Of a stretch of DNA of 64,000 nt, positions 1 through 8,628 are shown piece after piece. The DNA lies in contig NZ_JAIVKU010000003.1 of the NCBI RefSeq assembly GCF_020524165.1, forward strand, positions 638,135-702,134, in the 5' to 3' direction. The DNA comes from Guptibacillus hwajinpoensis (GTDB lineage: Bacteria; Bacillota; Bacilli; Bacillales; Guptibacillaceae). The position numbers were made by a program, and so were the translations under genes. The notes below the pieces were generated by a model. That model ran no database searches, was not told the DNA's origin, and worked only from the letters and a program-made list of their open reading frames with translations. Every line of letters starts with the position of its first letter. Position 1 is the first letter of the stretch.

Positions 1-284
1 CGGTTCAAGAAAAAGTTGTGGTTGTGTTTGATCGTAGCTATAGCTTATATGATCTTAATGGGAAAAAGCTTAATGGCCTTTACGAGCCGCTTGATCATAT
101 TCCGAATGGGCTTTCTTTGGAAGATATTGATCCTGAAATATTATTGCCGCTTTTGATTCTAGCACCAAATAAAATTTATTTGTATACTGAGGATGCGGAA
201 GAAGGGTTAGCTCAAACTATACGAAATGTTTTTGAAGAACGGTTATGTTTTTTTCCGTTGCAGCTGTTTAAAAAAAATTTTTGA
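1..284 (+). CDS. ytxC: YtxC-like sporulation protein, C-terminal fragment
   Basis: Only the last ~94 codons are in the window. The reading frame is open from base 3 and continues upstream of base 1, so the GTG at base 18 is not a real start; the stop is TGA at 282-284. The visible part contains a strand-rich segment, an acidic stretch and a conserved-looking NVFEER motif near the end, as I remember from the YtxC family. The position immediately before thrS matches ytxC-thrS in B. subtilis, which supports the call as much as the sequence does. The family is linked to sporulation but its biochemical role is unknown. The fragment is too short to exclude another family. Confidence 0.65.
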   Translation, partial: VQEKVVVVFDRSYSLYDLNGKKLNGLYEPLDHIPNGLSLEDIDPEILLPLLILAPNKIYLYTEDAEEGLAQTIRNVFEERLCFFPLQLFKKNF

Positions 285-303
285 GGCAATCATTAAAATA
301 AGC

Positions 304-332
304 TTGATTTTCACAAGTACACTACTTATAAT
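304..332 (+). promoter_or_regulatory. Sigma-A promoter for thrS leader
   Basis: A TTGATT -35 box (304-309) and a perfect TATAAT -10 box (327-332) are separated by 17 bases. Transcription would begin near 339, just upstream of the T-box leader. It is the only good promoter in this gap. Confidence 0.75.
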
Positions 333-339
333 ACCTACA

Positions 340-586
340 TACACGCATATACGTTATTGTTACGATAAGGACACGAGATGTTCTGTCTGCTTTAAGAGAG
401 GGAAGGATTGGTGCGAACTTCCTAGCGAGACGAGCATTCTTACCACCTTTGAACTCTGCCCTGGAAATAGGGTGGCGTTTCTGCTACGTTACAGCAATCT
501 GAGCCGTATAGGATTTTCTCTATGCGGGAAGCAGGGTGGAACCACGAGATAAACGCTCGTCCCTTTTTGGGATGAGCGTTTTTTTA
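340..586 (+). promoter_or_regulatory. T-box leader (threonyl-tRNA sensing) of thrS
   Basis: The leader contains an AGAGAG element (395-400), a GGTG element shortly after, and the conserved T-box AGGGTGGAACCACG at 533-546. It is followed by a terminator hairpin (arms near 552-562 and 569-580) ending in a T run. In T-box RNAs uncharged tRNA pairs with a specifier codon in stem I and with the T-box, which favours antitermination. The likely specifier is the Thr codon ACC at 442-444, followed by a purine as is usual; ACC at 445-447 is the alternative. Low charged tRNA-Thr would therefore raise thrS expression. A 108-codon open frame crossing this leader is not a gene. Confidence 0.9.
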
Positions 587-610
587 TATGCAAAAAAGGA
601 GTGAAGAAGC

Positions 611-2548
611 ATGGCTGAAATGGTAAAAATTACGTTTCCTGACGGTTCTGTGAAGGAATTTGATAAAGGAACTACAACAGAAGAGATTGCAAGCTCAATC
701 AGTCCGGGCTTAAAGAAAAAAGCCCTTGCTGGAAAGGTGAATGGCGTACTTTTTGATTTGCGTCGCGAAATTGAAGAAGACGCATCGATTGAAATCGTAA
801 CACCTGAAAGCGAAGACGGACTTGAAGTTCTTCGTCATAGTACAGCCCATCTAATGGCTCAGGCGATTAAACGTCTTTATAGCGATGTGAAACTTGGGGT
901 AGGCCCGGTGATTGATAGTGGATTCTATTATGATATTGATTGTCCTGTCTCCATTACACCTGAAGACCTTCCGAAGATCGAGAAAGAAATGAAGAAAATC
1001 ATTAATGAGAATCTAGAAGTGAAGCGTATCGTTGTAAGCCGCGCTGAAGCTGAGAAAATGTTTAAAGAAATTGGTGATGATCTAAAGTTAGAATTGCTTG
1101 AAGCGATACCTGACAATGAACAAGTTACCATTTATGAGCAAGGGGAATTCTTCGATCTTTGTCGTGGACCACACGTTCCTTCTACTAGTAAAATCAAAGC
1201 CTTTAAACTACTTTCAATTGCAGGAGCTTACTGGCGCGGAGATAGTGAAAATCAAATGCTACAGCGTATTTATGGTACAGCATTCCCGAAACAATCACAG
1301 GTTGAAGAATACCTTCACCTTCTGGAAGAAGCGAAAGAACGCGATCACCGTAAACTTGGGAAAGAGCTTAAGCTATTTACCATTTCTCAAGAAGTAGGTC
1401 AGGGGCTACCGATTTGGTTGCCAAGAGGAGCAACAATTCGACGAACAATAGAGCGATATATCGTTGACCTTGAGGAACGTCTTGGTTACAACCATGTCTA
1501 TACACCACACCTTGCAAATGTAGAGTTATATAAAACAAGCGGTCATTGGGATCACTACCAGGATGATATGTATCCTCCAATGAAAATGGATGAAACAGAA
1601 GAATTGGTTCTTCGTCCAATGAACTGTCCACACCATATGATGATCTACAAAAATGATCTAAAAAGCTACCGCAGTCTTCCGTACCGCGTGGCTGAGTTAG
1701 GAACAATGCATCGCTATGAAATGTCTGGTGCGTTAGCAGGACTTCAGCGTGTACGTTCAATGACGCTAAACGACGCTCATATTTTCTGTCGCCCCGATCA
1801 AATTAAACAAGAATTTATTGAAGTTGTTGAGCTGATCCAAGAAGTATATAAAGACTTTAATATTAGTGACTATTCATTCCGTCTCTCTTATCGCGATCCT
1901 GCAGATAAGAAAAAGTATATCGACAACGACGAGATGTGGGAAAAGGCGCAAAGAATGCTTAAAGAAGCAATGGATGACCTTTCGGTTGATTATATAGAAG
2001 CAGAAGGAGAAGCTGCATTTTACGGTCCAAAATTGGATGTTCAAGTGAAAACGGCTTTAGGTAAAGAGGAGACTCTTTCGACTGTTCAACTTGATTTCTT
2101 ACTTCCGGAGCGTTTTGACCTTTCATACATTGGTGAAGATGGCAACCACCATCGTCCAGTTGTCATTCATCGCGGCGTCGTTTCTACAATGGAACGATTT
2201 GTTGCTTTCTTAATTGAAGAATACAAAGGTGCATTTCCAACATGGCTTGCTCCGATTCAGGCAGAAATTATTCCTGTATCTGAAGTACATTTGGAATATG
2301 CGAAGAACGTTCAGAAAAAACTTCAACGCGCTGGAATTCGAGTTGAAGTAGACGAACGCAATGAAAAGATTGGGTACAAAATTCGTGAAGCACAAATGCA
2401 GAAGATTCCTTATATGCTCGTAGTAGGGGATAAAGAGGTTGAAGGTGAAGCGGTTAATGTTCGTCGCTACAGCCAGCAGGATTCAGAGACTGTTTCTCTA
2501 AACGAATTTACTGCTCGCATTGAAGAAGAAATTAAAGACAAGAAGTAA
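611..2548 (+). CDS. thrS: Threonine--tRNA ligase
   Basis: Cytosolic class II aminoacyl-tRNA synthetase that charges tRNA-Thr. At 645 residues it is full length. Order of domains: N-terminal TGS domain (about 1-65); editing domain with the HxxxH motif at His76-His80; catalytic core with the zinc-ligand Cys in an NCPHH context (~residue 339), motif 2 around a TMHRYE segment and motif 3 around [12 protein letters not shown]-terminal anticodon-binding domain ending in conserved GYKIREAQ and VVGDKE segments. The ATG at 611 has an AAGGAGTG ribosome binding site 6-7 bases upstream. It stands alone between its T-box leader and an intrinsic terminator. No key residue appears missing. Confidence 0.97.
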   Translation: MAEMVKITFPDGSVKEFDKGTTTEEIASSISPGLKKKALAGKVNGVLFDLRREIEEDASIEIVTPESEDGLEVLRHSTAHLMAQAIKRLYSDVKLGVGPVIDSGFYYDIDCPVSITPEDLPKIEKEMKKIINENLEVKRIVVSRAEAEKMFKEIGDDLKLELLEAIPDNEQVTIYEQGEFFDLCRGPHVPSTSKIKAFKLLSIAGAYWRGDSENQMLQRIYGTAFPKQSQVEEYLHLLEEAKERDHRKLGKELKLFTISQEVGQGLPIWLPRGATIRRTIERYIVDLEERLGYNHVYTPHLANVELYKTSGHWDHYQDDMYPPMKMDETEELVLRPMNCPHHMMIYKNDLKSYRSLPYRVAELGTMHRYEMSGALAGLQRVRSMTLNDAHIFCRPDQIKQEFIEVVELIQEVYKDFNISDYSFRLSYRDPADKKKYIDNDEMWEKAQRMLKEAMDDLSVDYIEAEGEAAFYGPKLDVQVKTALGKEETLSTVQLDFLLPERFDLSYIGEDGNHHRPVVIHRGVVSTMERFVAFLIEEYKGAFPTWLAPIQAEIIPVSEVHLEYAKNVQKKLQRAGIRVEVDERNEKIGYKIREAQMQKIPYMLVVGDKEVEGEAVNVRRYSQQDSETVSLNEFTARIEEEIKDKK

Positions 2549-2551
2549 CGA

Positions 2552-2584
2552 AAAGCCGGCGTAGATGCCGGCTTTATTTTTTTT
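2552..2584 (+). terminator. Intrinsic terminator of thrS
   Basis: Perfect 8-bp stem AAGCCGGC / GCCGGCTT (2553-2560 and 2567-2574) with a 6-base loop, followed by a T-rich run. Confidence 0.9.
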
Positions 2585-2670
2585 GATGAAACAAATTTAC
2601 AAAAAACACTTGTCACAAAGCGAAAGATTCGTTATGATAATCAAGTGCACTTCGAACGAATCTTATCACC

Positions 2671-2700
2671 TTGACATAGATTTGGTCAGCATGGTATACT
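2671..2700 (+). promoter_or_regulatory. Sigma-A promoter of the infC operon
   Basis: Perfect -35 TTGACA (2671-2676) and -10 TATACT (2695-2700) with an 18-base spacer. Transcription would start near 2707, giving a ~217-base untranslated leader before infC. Confidence 0.85.
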
Positions 2701-2706
2701 GTCTTA

Positions 2707-2923
2707 GGTAATTAAATATCGGAAACAAAGCAAGCAGAAGCGCCCGCTTCTCACCTGATTGACGCCTTAATTGGTAGTTTACAGGTACACTGTTCTATAA
2801 ATGTGTAATGTGTGGGTGTCGTATGCGCCGACGCTTTTTTTATGCTTTGAACCGGATATAAACCATTTAATGACATCATGTGAGATGATTATCATCGAAC
2901 AATAACCATGGAGGTGGCTGATT
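2707..2923 (+). promoter_or_regulatory. L20-type ribosomal protein leader with attenuator
   Basis: A long structured leader lies between a strong promoter and infC. It ends in a terminator-like hairpin (GTGTCG at 2816-2821 pairing with CGACGC at 2829-2834) plus a seven-base T run, about 80 bases upstream of infC. In Bacillaceae, ribosomal protein L20 binds such a leader and promotes premature termination of infC-rpmI-rplT. The position and the attenuator are visible; L20 binding is inferred from the family, since I did not fold the whole leader. Confidence 0.75.
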
Positions 2924-3439
2924 ATTAGTAGAGATATGAACGTCAATGAGGGCATTCGTGCTCGGGAAGTACGTCTTGTTGGTGCGGACGGAAACCAAAT
3001 TGGTGTGAAATCCAAAAATGAGGCATTAGATATGGCTCGTAATGCAAATCTTGATCTTGTTATGGTTGCTCCAAACGCGAAACCTCCAGTTTGTCGCATC
3101 ATGGACTACGGAAAATTCCGCTATGAGCAACAGAAGAAAGAGAAAGAAGCGCGTAAGAAACAAAAGATTATTACCGTTAAAGAAGTTCGCTTGAGCCCGA
3201 ACATTGAAGAACATGACTTCAATACGAAGCTACGTAATGCTCGTAAGTTTCTTGAAAAAGGCGATAAAGTGAAAGCATCGATCCGTTTCCGCGGTCGTAT
3301 GATTACACACTCTGAAATCGGTAAAAAGGTGCTTGAGCACCTAGCAGAAGATTGCAAAGATATCGCAACTGTTGAGTCCAAACCAAAAATGGAAGGACGC
3401 AGCATGTTCCTAATCTTGGCACCTATCGCAGAAAAGTAA
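2924..3439 (+). CDS. infC: Translation initiation factor IF-3 (AUU start)
   Basis: IF-3 binds the 30S subunit, prevents premature 50S joining and proofreads the initiator tRNA-start codon pair. The start is placed at ATT 2924, not the in-frame ATG at 2936: GGAGGTG at 2910-2916 is 7 bases before ATT, and the resulting N-terminus ([15 protein letters not shown]) aligns with the known ISKDM-type N-terminus of Bacillus IF-3. An AUU start is the recognised autoregulatory device of infC, because IF-3 discriminates against it. The product is about 171 residues, with an N-terminal domain, a lysine-rich linker (~residues 67-85) and a C-terminal domain. First gene of infC-rpmI-rplT. Confidence 0.95.
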   Translation: MSRDMNVNEGIRAREVRLVGADGNQIGVKSKNEALDMARNANLDLVMVAPNAKPPVCRIMDYGKFRYEQQKKEKEARKKQKIITVKEVRLSPNIEEHDFNTKLRNARKFLEKGDKVKASIRFRGRMITHSEIGKKVLEHLAEDCKDIATVESKPKMEGRSMFLILAPIAEK

Positions 3440-3461
3440 TTCTTGAAGGAGGAACTCACTC

Positions 3462-3662
3462 ATGCCAAAAATGAAATCTCACCGTGGAGCTTCAAAACGG
3501 TTTAAGAAAACTGGATCAGGTAAACTTAAGCGCAGCCGTGCTTACACTAGCCATATGTTCGGTAACAAGTCTCAAAAGCAGAAGCGTAAGCTTCGTAAAG
3601 CTTCTCTTGTTTCCGCAGGTGACTTCAAGCGCATTAAGACTTTAATTTACAACAAGAAGTAA
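3462..3662 (+). CDS. rpmI: 50S ribosomal protein L35
   Basis: 66-residue, very basic protein with the invariant N-terminus [15 protein letters not shown] and the usual length for L35, a component of the large ribosomal subunit. An AAGGAGGA ribosome binding site precedes the ATG. It lies 22 bases after infC and 45 bases before rplT in the classic IF3-L35-L20 operon. Confidence 0.97.
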   Translation: MPKMKSHRGASKRFKKTGSGKLKRSRAYTSHMFGNKSQKQKRKLRKASLVSAGDFKRIKTLIYNKK

Positions 3663-3707
3663 TCGGTTTTTATATTATTTAGACACAGAAATTAGGAGGG
3701 GTTTAGT

Positions 3708-4064
3708 ATGCCAAGAGTAAAAGGTGGCTACGTAACACGTCGCAGACGTAAAAGAACGTTAAAACTCGCAAAAGGATATTACGGATCGAAGTCTTTGCTT
3801 TTCAAAGTTGCTAATCAGCAAGTTATGAAATCAAACATGTATGCTTACCGTGACCGTCGTCAGAAAAAACGCGACTTCCGTAAGCTTTGGATCACTCGTA
3901 TCAACGCGGCAGCTCGTTTGAACGGACTTTCTTACAGCCGTTTGATGTTTGGTCTTAAAACAGCTGGTATCGACATCAACCGTAAAATGCTTGCAGAGCT
4001 AGCAATCAACGACGAAAAAGCGTTCGCTGAACTAGCATCAAAAGCAAAAGAAAACTTGAAATAA
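3708..4064 (+). CDS. rplT: 50S ribosomal protein L20
   Basis: 118-residue basic protein starting [15 protein letters not shown], with the conserved [12 protein letters not shown] segment and a [18 protein letters not shown] region typical of L20. It binds 23S rRNA early in 50S assembly. In Firmicutes it also binds the infC leader, so it probably controls its own operon through the leader described upstream. AGGAGGGG sequence precedes the ATG. Last ribosomal gene of the operon, followed by a terminator. Confidence 0.97.
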   Translation: MPRVKGGYVTRRRRKRTLKLAKGYYGSKSLLFKVANQQVMKSNMYAYRDRRQKKRDFRKLWITRINAAARLNGLSYSRLMFGLKTAGIDINRKMLAELAINDEKAFAELASKAKENLK

Positions 4065-4072
4065 GTTTTTGA

Positions 4073-4106
4073 AAAACCATTCTCACTTGTTGAGGATGGT
4101 TTTTTT
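4073..4106 (+). terminator. Intrinsic terminator of infC-rpmI-rplT
   Basis: Stem AAACCATTCTCA / TGAGGATGGTTT (about 4074-4085 and 4091-4102) around a 5-base loop, then a T run. Confidence 0.9.
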
Positions 4107-4138
4107 GTAGGAAAAGGTAAGTAAGGAGGCAATGCAAT

Positions 4139-4414
4139 GTGAGTGGTCTTGTTTTATTTTTCATTTATTTCGTTTTGATCAATGGTTGTAGTTTCATCAT
4201 TATGGGAGTAGATAAACGTAGAGCTAAGAAGAGGGGCCAAAGGATTTCGGAAAAGACGTTATGGCTTCTTACTGTCATTGGTGGGAGTATTGGAAGCTAT
4301 ATCGGTATGAAGCATTTTAGGCATAAAACAAAACATACTCAATTTGTTTACGGCATTCCAGCACTAATTGTTTTACACATCATTATTATTGGTTATGTTT
4401 ACTTTACGAGATAG
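4139..4414 (+). CDS. ysdA: DUF1294 small membrane protein YsdA
   Basis: 91-residue protein with three hydrophobic segments (about residues 2-22, 42-57 and 70-88) and a basic cytoplasmic loop with the DKRRAKKRGQRI motif seen in DUF1294 proteins, followed by LWLLTVIGGSIGSYIGM and an RHKTKH motif. The start is GTG 4139: the overlapping ATG at 4137 runs straight into TGA, and GGAGG lies 9 bases upstream of the GTG. ysdA follows rplT in B. subtilis, matching this location. The terminator between rplT and ysdA suggests partly separate expression. Function unknown. Confidence 0.85.
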   Translation: MSGLVLFFIYFVLINGCSFIIMGVDKRRAKKRGQRISEKTLWLLTVIGGSIGSYIGMKHFRHKTKHTQFVYGIPALIVLHIIIIGYVYFTR

Positions 4415-4418
4415 AAAT

Positions 4419-4449
4419 AAAAAAACGCAGCGCATGCTGTGTTTTTTTA
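4419..4449. terminator. Bidirectional terminator between ysdA and cydB
   Basis: An 8-bp stem (4423-4430 with 4437-4444) flanked by an A run on one side and a T run on the other, so it can serve both convergent genes. Confidence 0.85.
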
Positions 4450-4461
4450 TTTGATGCATTG

Positions 4462-5493
4462 TTACGACTCGTTTTGCTTGAGATATCTTTTATCTTTAAG
4501 AAAAAGGCGCCAGAAGTAAATAAATCCTGGTGTTAGAATGAAGAAAGCAACAATATACGTAACGATCAAAGCGCGAAATGTAGCCGGGTCTGTGAATCCA
4601 GTTTCAATTGTAACATTTGGATAAACAATATAGGGGAGATGAGCTGAACCGTAAGCGTAGCTTGCGAGTAGATACTGGGTTACGACACTAATCATAGCTA
4701 GTCTTGGAATACCGATTCCTGTTTTTCTAGGAATAAACAGAGCGAGGTACCCGATGGCAAAAGTGACGATTGAACCGGTCAGCCATGGCACATAGTCCAT
4801 TAGTTCTTCGTAAAGCCAGGGGGCTTCGTTACGAATGGTGAGAACGAGTAAACCAGCCATCGCGAGTGAAATTGGCCCAACAAGAATAGCATCTCTTCTA
4901 TACGTTTGATAAGCTTCTTGATCTGCGGATACATTTGAGTAATCAGAGAGTAAAAGAGACGACAGAAAGAGCGTGCTGGAAATGGCAAAGGCCATAAATG
5001 CATAAACGCTCGGACTTGTAAATAATTCACTCAATAAAAGGCGCTCTACTCCGTTGGTGGTTTGGATATATCCGCCGTGCGTAATGGGTAAAACACATAT
5101 TAAGAGCGCTGGGATAAGAAATCCAGTTATTCCTGAAATTAACGTTAGGATACGTTTGTAATTTTCTGATGCTGAATGAGAAAAGACGAGAAAGGCACTG
5201 CGTAACGCAAGTAACAAAATGATTAAACTGCCAGGAATAAGTAGCACTGTTCCTAAAGTAAATGTCGCTCCAGGGAAGAAACTAAAAAGCGCTACAACAA
5301 TAGCTACAATAAAAACATTCGTTACTTCCCATGATGGAGAAAGATAGCGGTTAGCTATATTTGTTGCTTTCGTATTATTGCGATTTAAATAGATCATCGA
5401 CCAAAATCCAGCACCGAAATCGATTGTCGCCATAACCGCGTAAATGAAAACAAGTCCCCAAATTAATGTAATGGCATAGAATGCTTCCGACAT
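4462..5493 (-). CDS. cydB: Cytochrome bd-type quinol oxidase subunit II
   Basis: Polytopic membrane partner of CydA in the high-affinity bd-type terminal oxidase, which reduces O2 with electrons from menaquinol. It shows the family's repeated hydrophobic helices, an N-terminal IDFGAGFW segment (the usual position of a conserved DGFDxG-like motif), a conserved SPSWEVTNVF stretch and a C-terminal TYIVAFFILTP segment. The start is set at ATG 5493, because the AGAGGTG ribosome binding site abuts an upstream GTG (5502) but is 7 bases from this ATG; the product is 343 residues. It lies 51 bases downstream of cydA in one transcription unit. Length and divergence fit the YthB branch as well as canonical CydB. 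Confidence 0.88.
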   Translation of the reverse strand: MSEAFYAITLIWGLVFIYAVMATIDFGAGFWSMIYLNRNNTKATNIANRYLSPSWEVTNVFIVAIVVALFSFFPGATFTLGTVLLIPGSLIILLLALRSAFLVFSHSASENYKRILTLISGITGFLIPALLICVLPITHGGYIQTTNGVERLLLSELFTSPSVYAFMAFAISSTLFLSSLLLSDYSNVSADQEAYQTYRRDAILVGPISLAMAGLLVLTIRNEAPWLYEELMDYVPWLTGSIVTFAIGYLALFIPRKTGIGIPRLAMISVVTQYLLASYAYGSAHLPYIVYPNVTIETGFTDPATFRALIVTYIVAFFILTPGFIYFWRLFLKDKRYLKQNES

Positions 5494-5544
5494 GTCATTC
5501 ACCTCTTATTTTTTAGATTAGGAAAGAGACGTACAATCCCTAGT

Positions 5545-6864
5545 TTAATGAAGCTCTTCACTGATGGGGTTGCGGTTAAAGTAATAGCGAAGAACGAGCA
5601 CTGTTGAAATCATCAGAATAATATAGACGATGAGGAAGAGTACAAACAACAGCCCAATGTTTCCTGAAGTTGTAACAGCCTCTTCCGTTTTCATGACGTG
5701 ATAAATGATCCAGGGCTGTCTTCCCGTACAAGCAAAGATCCAACCAAATTCAATAGCGGTGATGGCGAGAGGTCCAGCAGCAATAAAGGTCCACATCAGC
5801 CAACGCGGAAACTCTCTTCGTTTTAAGAGTTTGTACCATGTAAATCCAACAATCGATAACAACATTAACAGAGACCCGATGCCGACCATTGCATTAAATA
5901 ACGTATGAACAAATAATGGAGGCCACTCCTCTTCTGGCCATTCTTCAAGGCCCAACACTTCAGTATCAAATGCGTCGTCAGATAGAAAACTGAGGGCCCA
6001 GGGGACTTCAATGGCCCACTTCACTTCCCGCTCCTCTTTATCGGTATAGCCGCCGATGGCGAGTGGGGCGTAAGATTGTGTTTCAAATAAACCTTCTGCT
6101 GCTGCTAATTTTTCGGGTTGGTATTGGTATAATTGCTGAGCGGACTCATGTCCATTTAGGGCAGTTAAAACAGAAAAAATGCCACCAATAACGAGTCCCA
6201 TCATTAAAGCTTTGTGGTGAAACTTGTATTCACGCGTATTTCCTCGTTGACGAATCATTTTATATGCAGCAATGGAAGCAATGACGAAAGCTCCTGTCAT
6301 GAGCGCAGATACGGTGACATGTCCTGCTGTCACGATGAAGGATGGATTAAAAAATGCCTCCCATGGATCGACATTAACAAACTTGCCATCGACAATTTCA
6401 AAGCCAGCTGGCGTTCCTTCAAATGCATGGACGTTTGTGATTAAAATAGCTGATGCACTCGCCCCAAAGGCAACGAGTGTGACACTCACAATCCGCATCA
6501 GAGGTGATAGGCGATCGGCTGCATAGACATAGATTGACATAAAGAGAGCTTCAAGGAAAAAGGCGTAAATTTCAATTTGAAAAGGTAGGGCAATGACTCT
6601 TCCAACCACTTCCATAAATCCAGGCCACAACAGAGAAAGCTGCACGCCTGCTATTGTGCCTGTTGGGATCGCCACTCCGAGTAAGACGGCAAAGCCCTTG
6701 GTCCATCGGTTCGCCATGAGCGCATAATCTTTATCTTTTGTTTTCTGATACATAAGCTCAGCAACGAGAACCATTAGAGGTATTCCTACGCCAAGCGTTG
6801 CGTAAATAATATGTACGCCCATTGTCATACCAAACAATGAACGAGCAATAACGAGTTCATCCAT
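5545..6864 (-). CDS. cydA: Cytochrome bd-type quinol oxidase subunit I
   Basis: Heme- and quinol-binding subunit of the bd oxidase in the cytoplasmic membrane. His18 in GVHIIYATLG is at the place of the heme b595 ligand. A TAGHVTVSALM segment carries another conserved His, YQPEKLAAAEGLFE is the conserved start of the quinol (Q) loop, and GRQPW (residues 381-385) is the family signature. The Q loop is of the short type. The start is ATG 6864 with GGAGGGG 7 bases upstream; the upstream TTG overlaps that site. At 439 residues it is nearer YthA/CioA-like subunits than the longer CydA. No cydCD assembly genes are adjacent. Confidence 0.9.
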   Translation of the reverse strand: MDELVIARSLFGMTMGVHIIYATLGVGIPLMVLVAELMYQKTKDKDYALMANRWTKGFAVLLGVAIPTGTIAGVQLSLLWPGFMEVVGRVIALPFQIEIYAFFLEALFMSIYVYAADRLSPLMRIVSVTLVAFGASASAILITNVHAFEGTPAGFEIVDGKFVNVDPWEAFFNPSFIVTAGHVTVSALMTGAFVIASIAAYKMIRQRGNTREYKFHHKALMMGLVIGGIFSVLTALNGHESAQQLYQYQPEKLAAAEGLFETQSYAPLAIGGYTDKEEREVKWAIEVPWALSFLSDDAFDTEVLGLEEWPEEEWPPLFVHTLFNAMVGIGSLLMLLSIVGFTWYKLLKRREFPRWLMWTFIAAGPLAITAIEFGWIFACTGRQPWIIYHVMKTEEAVTTSGNIGLLFVLFLIVYIILMISTVLVLRYYFNRNPISEELH

Positions 6865-7006
6865 TTCTATCCCCTCCAATTACCGTTCTCATCAAATCCC
6901 TCCTTATTGTCCACGTATTACCAAAAAATATTCTCGTGAAAGGGTTACGTTTTTTGGCATAATAGCTCGTCTGTTGTCATAAGGGTTAATGGAAGGGGGG
7001 AACATC

Positions 7007-7579
7007 ATGAATGAGCTCGTCCTGCCGCTTATTGAGGTCGTGTCGAATAGCGGAATTTACGCCCCGTTCTACTTCATTATTTTTCACTTTATTCGTCAGT
7101 TTGTTTTTGTCCCGGTTAGCGTCGTATGTGTGGCAGGAGGTGTGCTATTTGGAGCAATCTATGGAACCATTTATTCGGTTATTGGAATCACTGTCGTAAG
7201 TACTGTTTTTTATCTGGTTGTCAAACGGACGCCGGGTTTGTTTAAGAAAATTATTCGGATGAAGGAAAGATGGACTCGGAAACATATGCCGATGTCAGTG
7301 GGGCAAATTGCGATCTTAAGATTAGTGCCGTTCGTTCATTTTCATTTTATTTCGCTTTGCTTAATAGAAGTATCAAAAGACTTTCGCGATTATCTGCGCT
7401 CTTCTCTCATTTCAAACCTCCCCCTTGCCCTGTTTTATTCTTTCTTTGGAACAGCAATCAGTGGTTTTGATCCTGTACTTATTTTCTTGATGTTGTCAGC
7501 ACTGGCCATTCTCTTCTTTTTGTTGAGAAGAAAAGAGTGGATTATGAAATGGGAGGATTTTTTTCAACCTGTAAGATAA
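7007..7579 (+). CDS. TVP38/VTT-domain membrane protein
   Basis: 190-residue integral membrane protein with about five hydrophobic segments. The core has the VTT-family pattern: VFVPVSVVCVAGGVLFG, a glycine-rich YGTIYSVIGITV segment, and a later LRLVPFVHFHFISLC stretch resembling the RLxPxxPFxxxN motif of TVP38/TMEM64 proteins. Members of this superfamily include lipid scramblase-like and polyprenyl-phosphate transport proteins, but a substrate cannot be assigned here. The start is ATG 7007, because the in-frame ATG at 6989 overlaps the AAGGGGGG ribosome binding site. It is divergent from cydA and convergent with ysdB. Confidence 0.75.
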   Translation: MNELVLPLIEVVSNSGIYAPFYFIIFHFIRQFVFVPVSVVCVAGGVLFGAIYGTIYSVIGITVVSTVFYLVVKRTPGLFKKIIRMKERWTRKHMPMSVGQIAILRLVPFVHFHFISLCLIEVSKDFRDYLRSSLISNLPLALFYSFFGTAISGFDPVLIFLMLSALAILFFLLRRKEWIMKWEDFFQPVR

Positions 7580-7604
7580 AAATGGTTTAAATCAGGACAC
7601 ATTA

Positions 7605-7634
7605 AACAGCCCTCTCAACTTGGAGAGGGCTGTT
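7605..7634. terminator. Bidirectional terminator (VTT gene / ysdB)
   Basis: Perfect 12-bp stem (7605-7616 with 7623-7634) and 6-base loop placed exactly between two convergent genes; T tracts are weak. Confidence 0.8.
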
Positions 7635-7638
7635 ACCG

Positions 7639-8034
7639 TTATGAGTCTTCGCGGTGACGCAAAAATTCTTTTACTGGACTTTTCCATTCGATTTTAGCGC
7701 TTGGATACCGGATGTCCATTTCCTTCTCTAGAAAATAGAAATCTTCTTTCTCCAGTAAATAAAGTTCTGAAGCATTTTTTACACCTATAGAAAGCGTGAT
7801 AATATCGAAGGAATTTTCGGTTGTTCCAAGGTATTTTTCACCCTCAAAGAGTGCCCCTTTGTAAGTGACAAGAAAATTCTTTCGAACATTGGACGAGTCA
7901 TCGAAAAAATAGTATTCTTTATGATCGTGGGCTTTTTCGAGCTTGCGTTTTGGATCCAAAAAAAAGCGAATGACGGAATAAGCGATTAATACCATGGCGG
8001 CGAGTATGACAAGACGAAAAAGGATAAGTATCAT
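7639..8034 (-). CDS. ysdB: YsdB-like membrane protein, sigma-W regulon
   Basis: 131-residue protein with one N-terminal membrane helix (about residues 3-24), a basic DPKRKLEKAHDHKE stretch and a cytosolic domain. Segments such as NVRKNFLVTYKGALFEGEKYLGTT and YPSAKIEWKSPVKEFL match YsdB of B. subtilis as I recall it. A gene of this kind lies in the same ysd neighbourhood there. It is preceded by a near-perfect sigma-W promoter, agreeing with the family's cell-envelope-stress annotation. An AACGAGGTG ribosome binding site precedes the ATG at 8034. Biochemical function unknown. Confidence 0.85.
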   Translation of the reverse strand: MILILFRLVILAAMVLIAYSVIRFFLDPKRKLEKAHDHKEYYFFDDSSNVRKNFLVTYKGALFEGEKYLGTTENSFDIITLSIGVKNASELYLLEKEDFYFLEKEMDIRYPSAKIEWKSPVKEFLRHREDS

Positions 8035-8072
8035 AATTCAGCACCTCGTTTTCACTATGCTTCTATTCTATA

Positions 8073-8098
8073 TACGTATATGATAAAGAAAGGTTTCA
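8073..8098 (-). promoter_or_regulatory. Sigma-W-type ECF promoter of ysdB
   Basis: Read on the minus strand: TGAAAC (complement of 8093-8098), 16 bases, then CGTA (complement of 8073-8076). This is the textbook sigma-W pattern (TGAAAC-N16-CGTA). It lies about 38 bases upstream of the ysdB start. Confidence 0.85.
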
Positions 8099-8130
8099 TA
8101 AAATGAAAAGATTTTGAAAGGACGATTGAA

Positions 8131-8610
8131 ATGAATTTCGAGCGACTATTTACTTTACAGAAACAGCTAGACGATCGAATCGTATTAGAACACAATTTAG
8201 AGGATGTTGCTTTGTTTGAAAATAAGCTTCTTGCTTTGAAGGTTGAAGTAGGGGAGCTTGCTAATGAAACGCGCTGCTTTAAATACTGGAGTAAGAAAGC
8301 TCCTTCACCTAAAACGACAATTTTAGAGGAATACGTGGACGGTATCCATTTTATCTTATCTTTAGGTCTAGAGTTAGGCATGACCACTTTTGAAGACCTT
8401 CCTGAAAAGATGGCGGAGTCAGAAGTTCAGGCCTTTCATGAAGTCTATCGTGCGATTGATCGGCTTACTGAAAAACCAGAGGCTTACCATCGTTTAATGA
8501 AAAGTTACTTGACGCTGGGGCAAACGATTGGACTTCAGTATGAGGAGATAAATGAGGCGTATTTGAAAAAAAATAAAGTGAATCATAATCGACAAGATCA
8601 GGGATATTAA
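8131..8610 (+). CDS. Dimeric (all-alpha) dUTP diphosphatase
   Basis: 159-residue enzyme of the all-alpha NTP pyrophosphohydrolase superfamily (MazG/dimeric dUTPase type), predicted to hydrolyse dUTP to dUMP and pyrophosphate. This limits uracil incorporation into DNA and supplies dTMP synthesis. The metal-binding helices are visible: ExGELANETRCFKYWS (about residues 42-58) and an EEYVDGIHFILSLGLELG segment (about 70-87), the ExxxE/ExxD arrangement of this family. ATG 8131 has an AAAGGAC site about 10 bases upstream. It is divergent from ysdB and 80 bases upstream of ysdC, which has its own promoter. Confidence 0.85.
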   Translation: MNFERLFTLQKQLDDRIVLEHNLEDVALFENKLLALKVEVGELANETRCFKYWSKKAPSPKTTILEEYVDGIHFILSLGLELGMTTFEDLPEKMAESEVQAFHEVYRAIDRLTEKPEAYHRLMKSYLTLGQTIGLQYEEINEAYLKKNKVNHNRQDQGY

Positions 8611-8628
8611 GTTTAAGAGTGCTCTGAA

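Noticed and set aside
226..552. 108-codon plus-strand open frame upstream of thrS
   Set aside because: It runs through the thrS promoter and T-box RNA, including the T-box sequence; no ribosome binding site and no recognisable protein.
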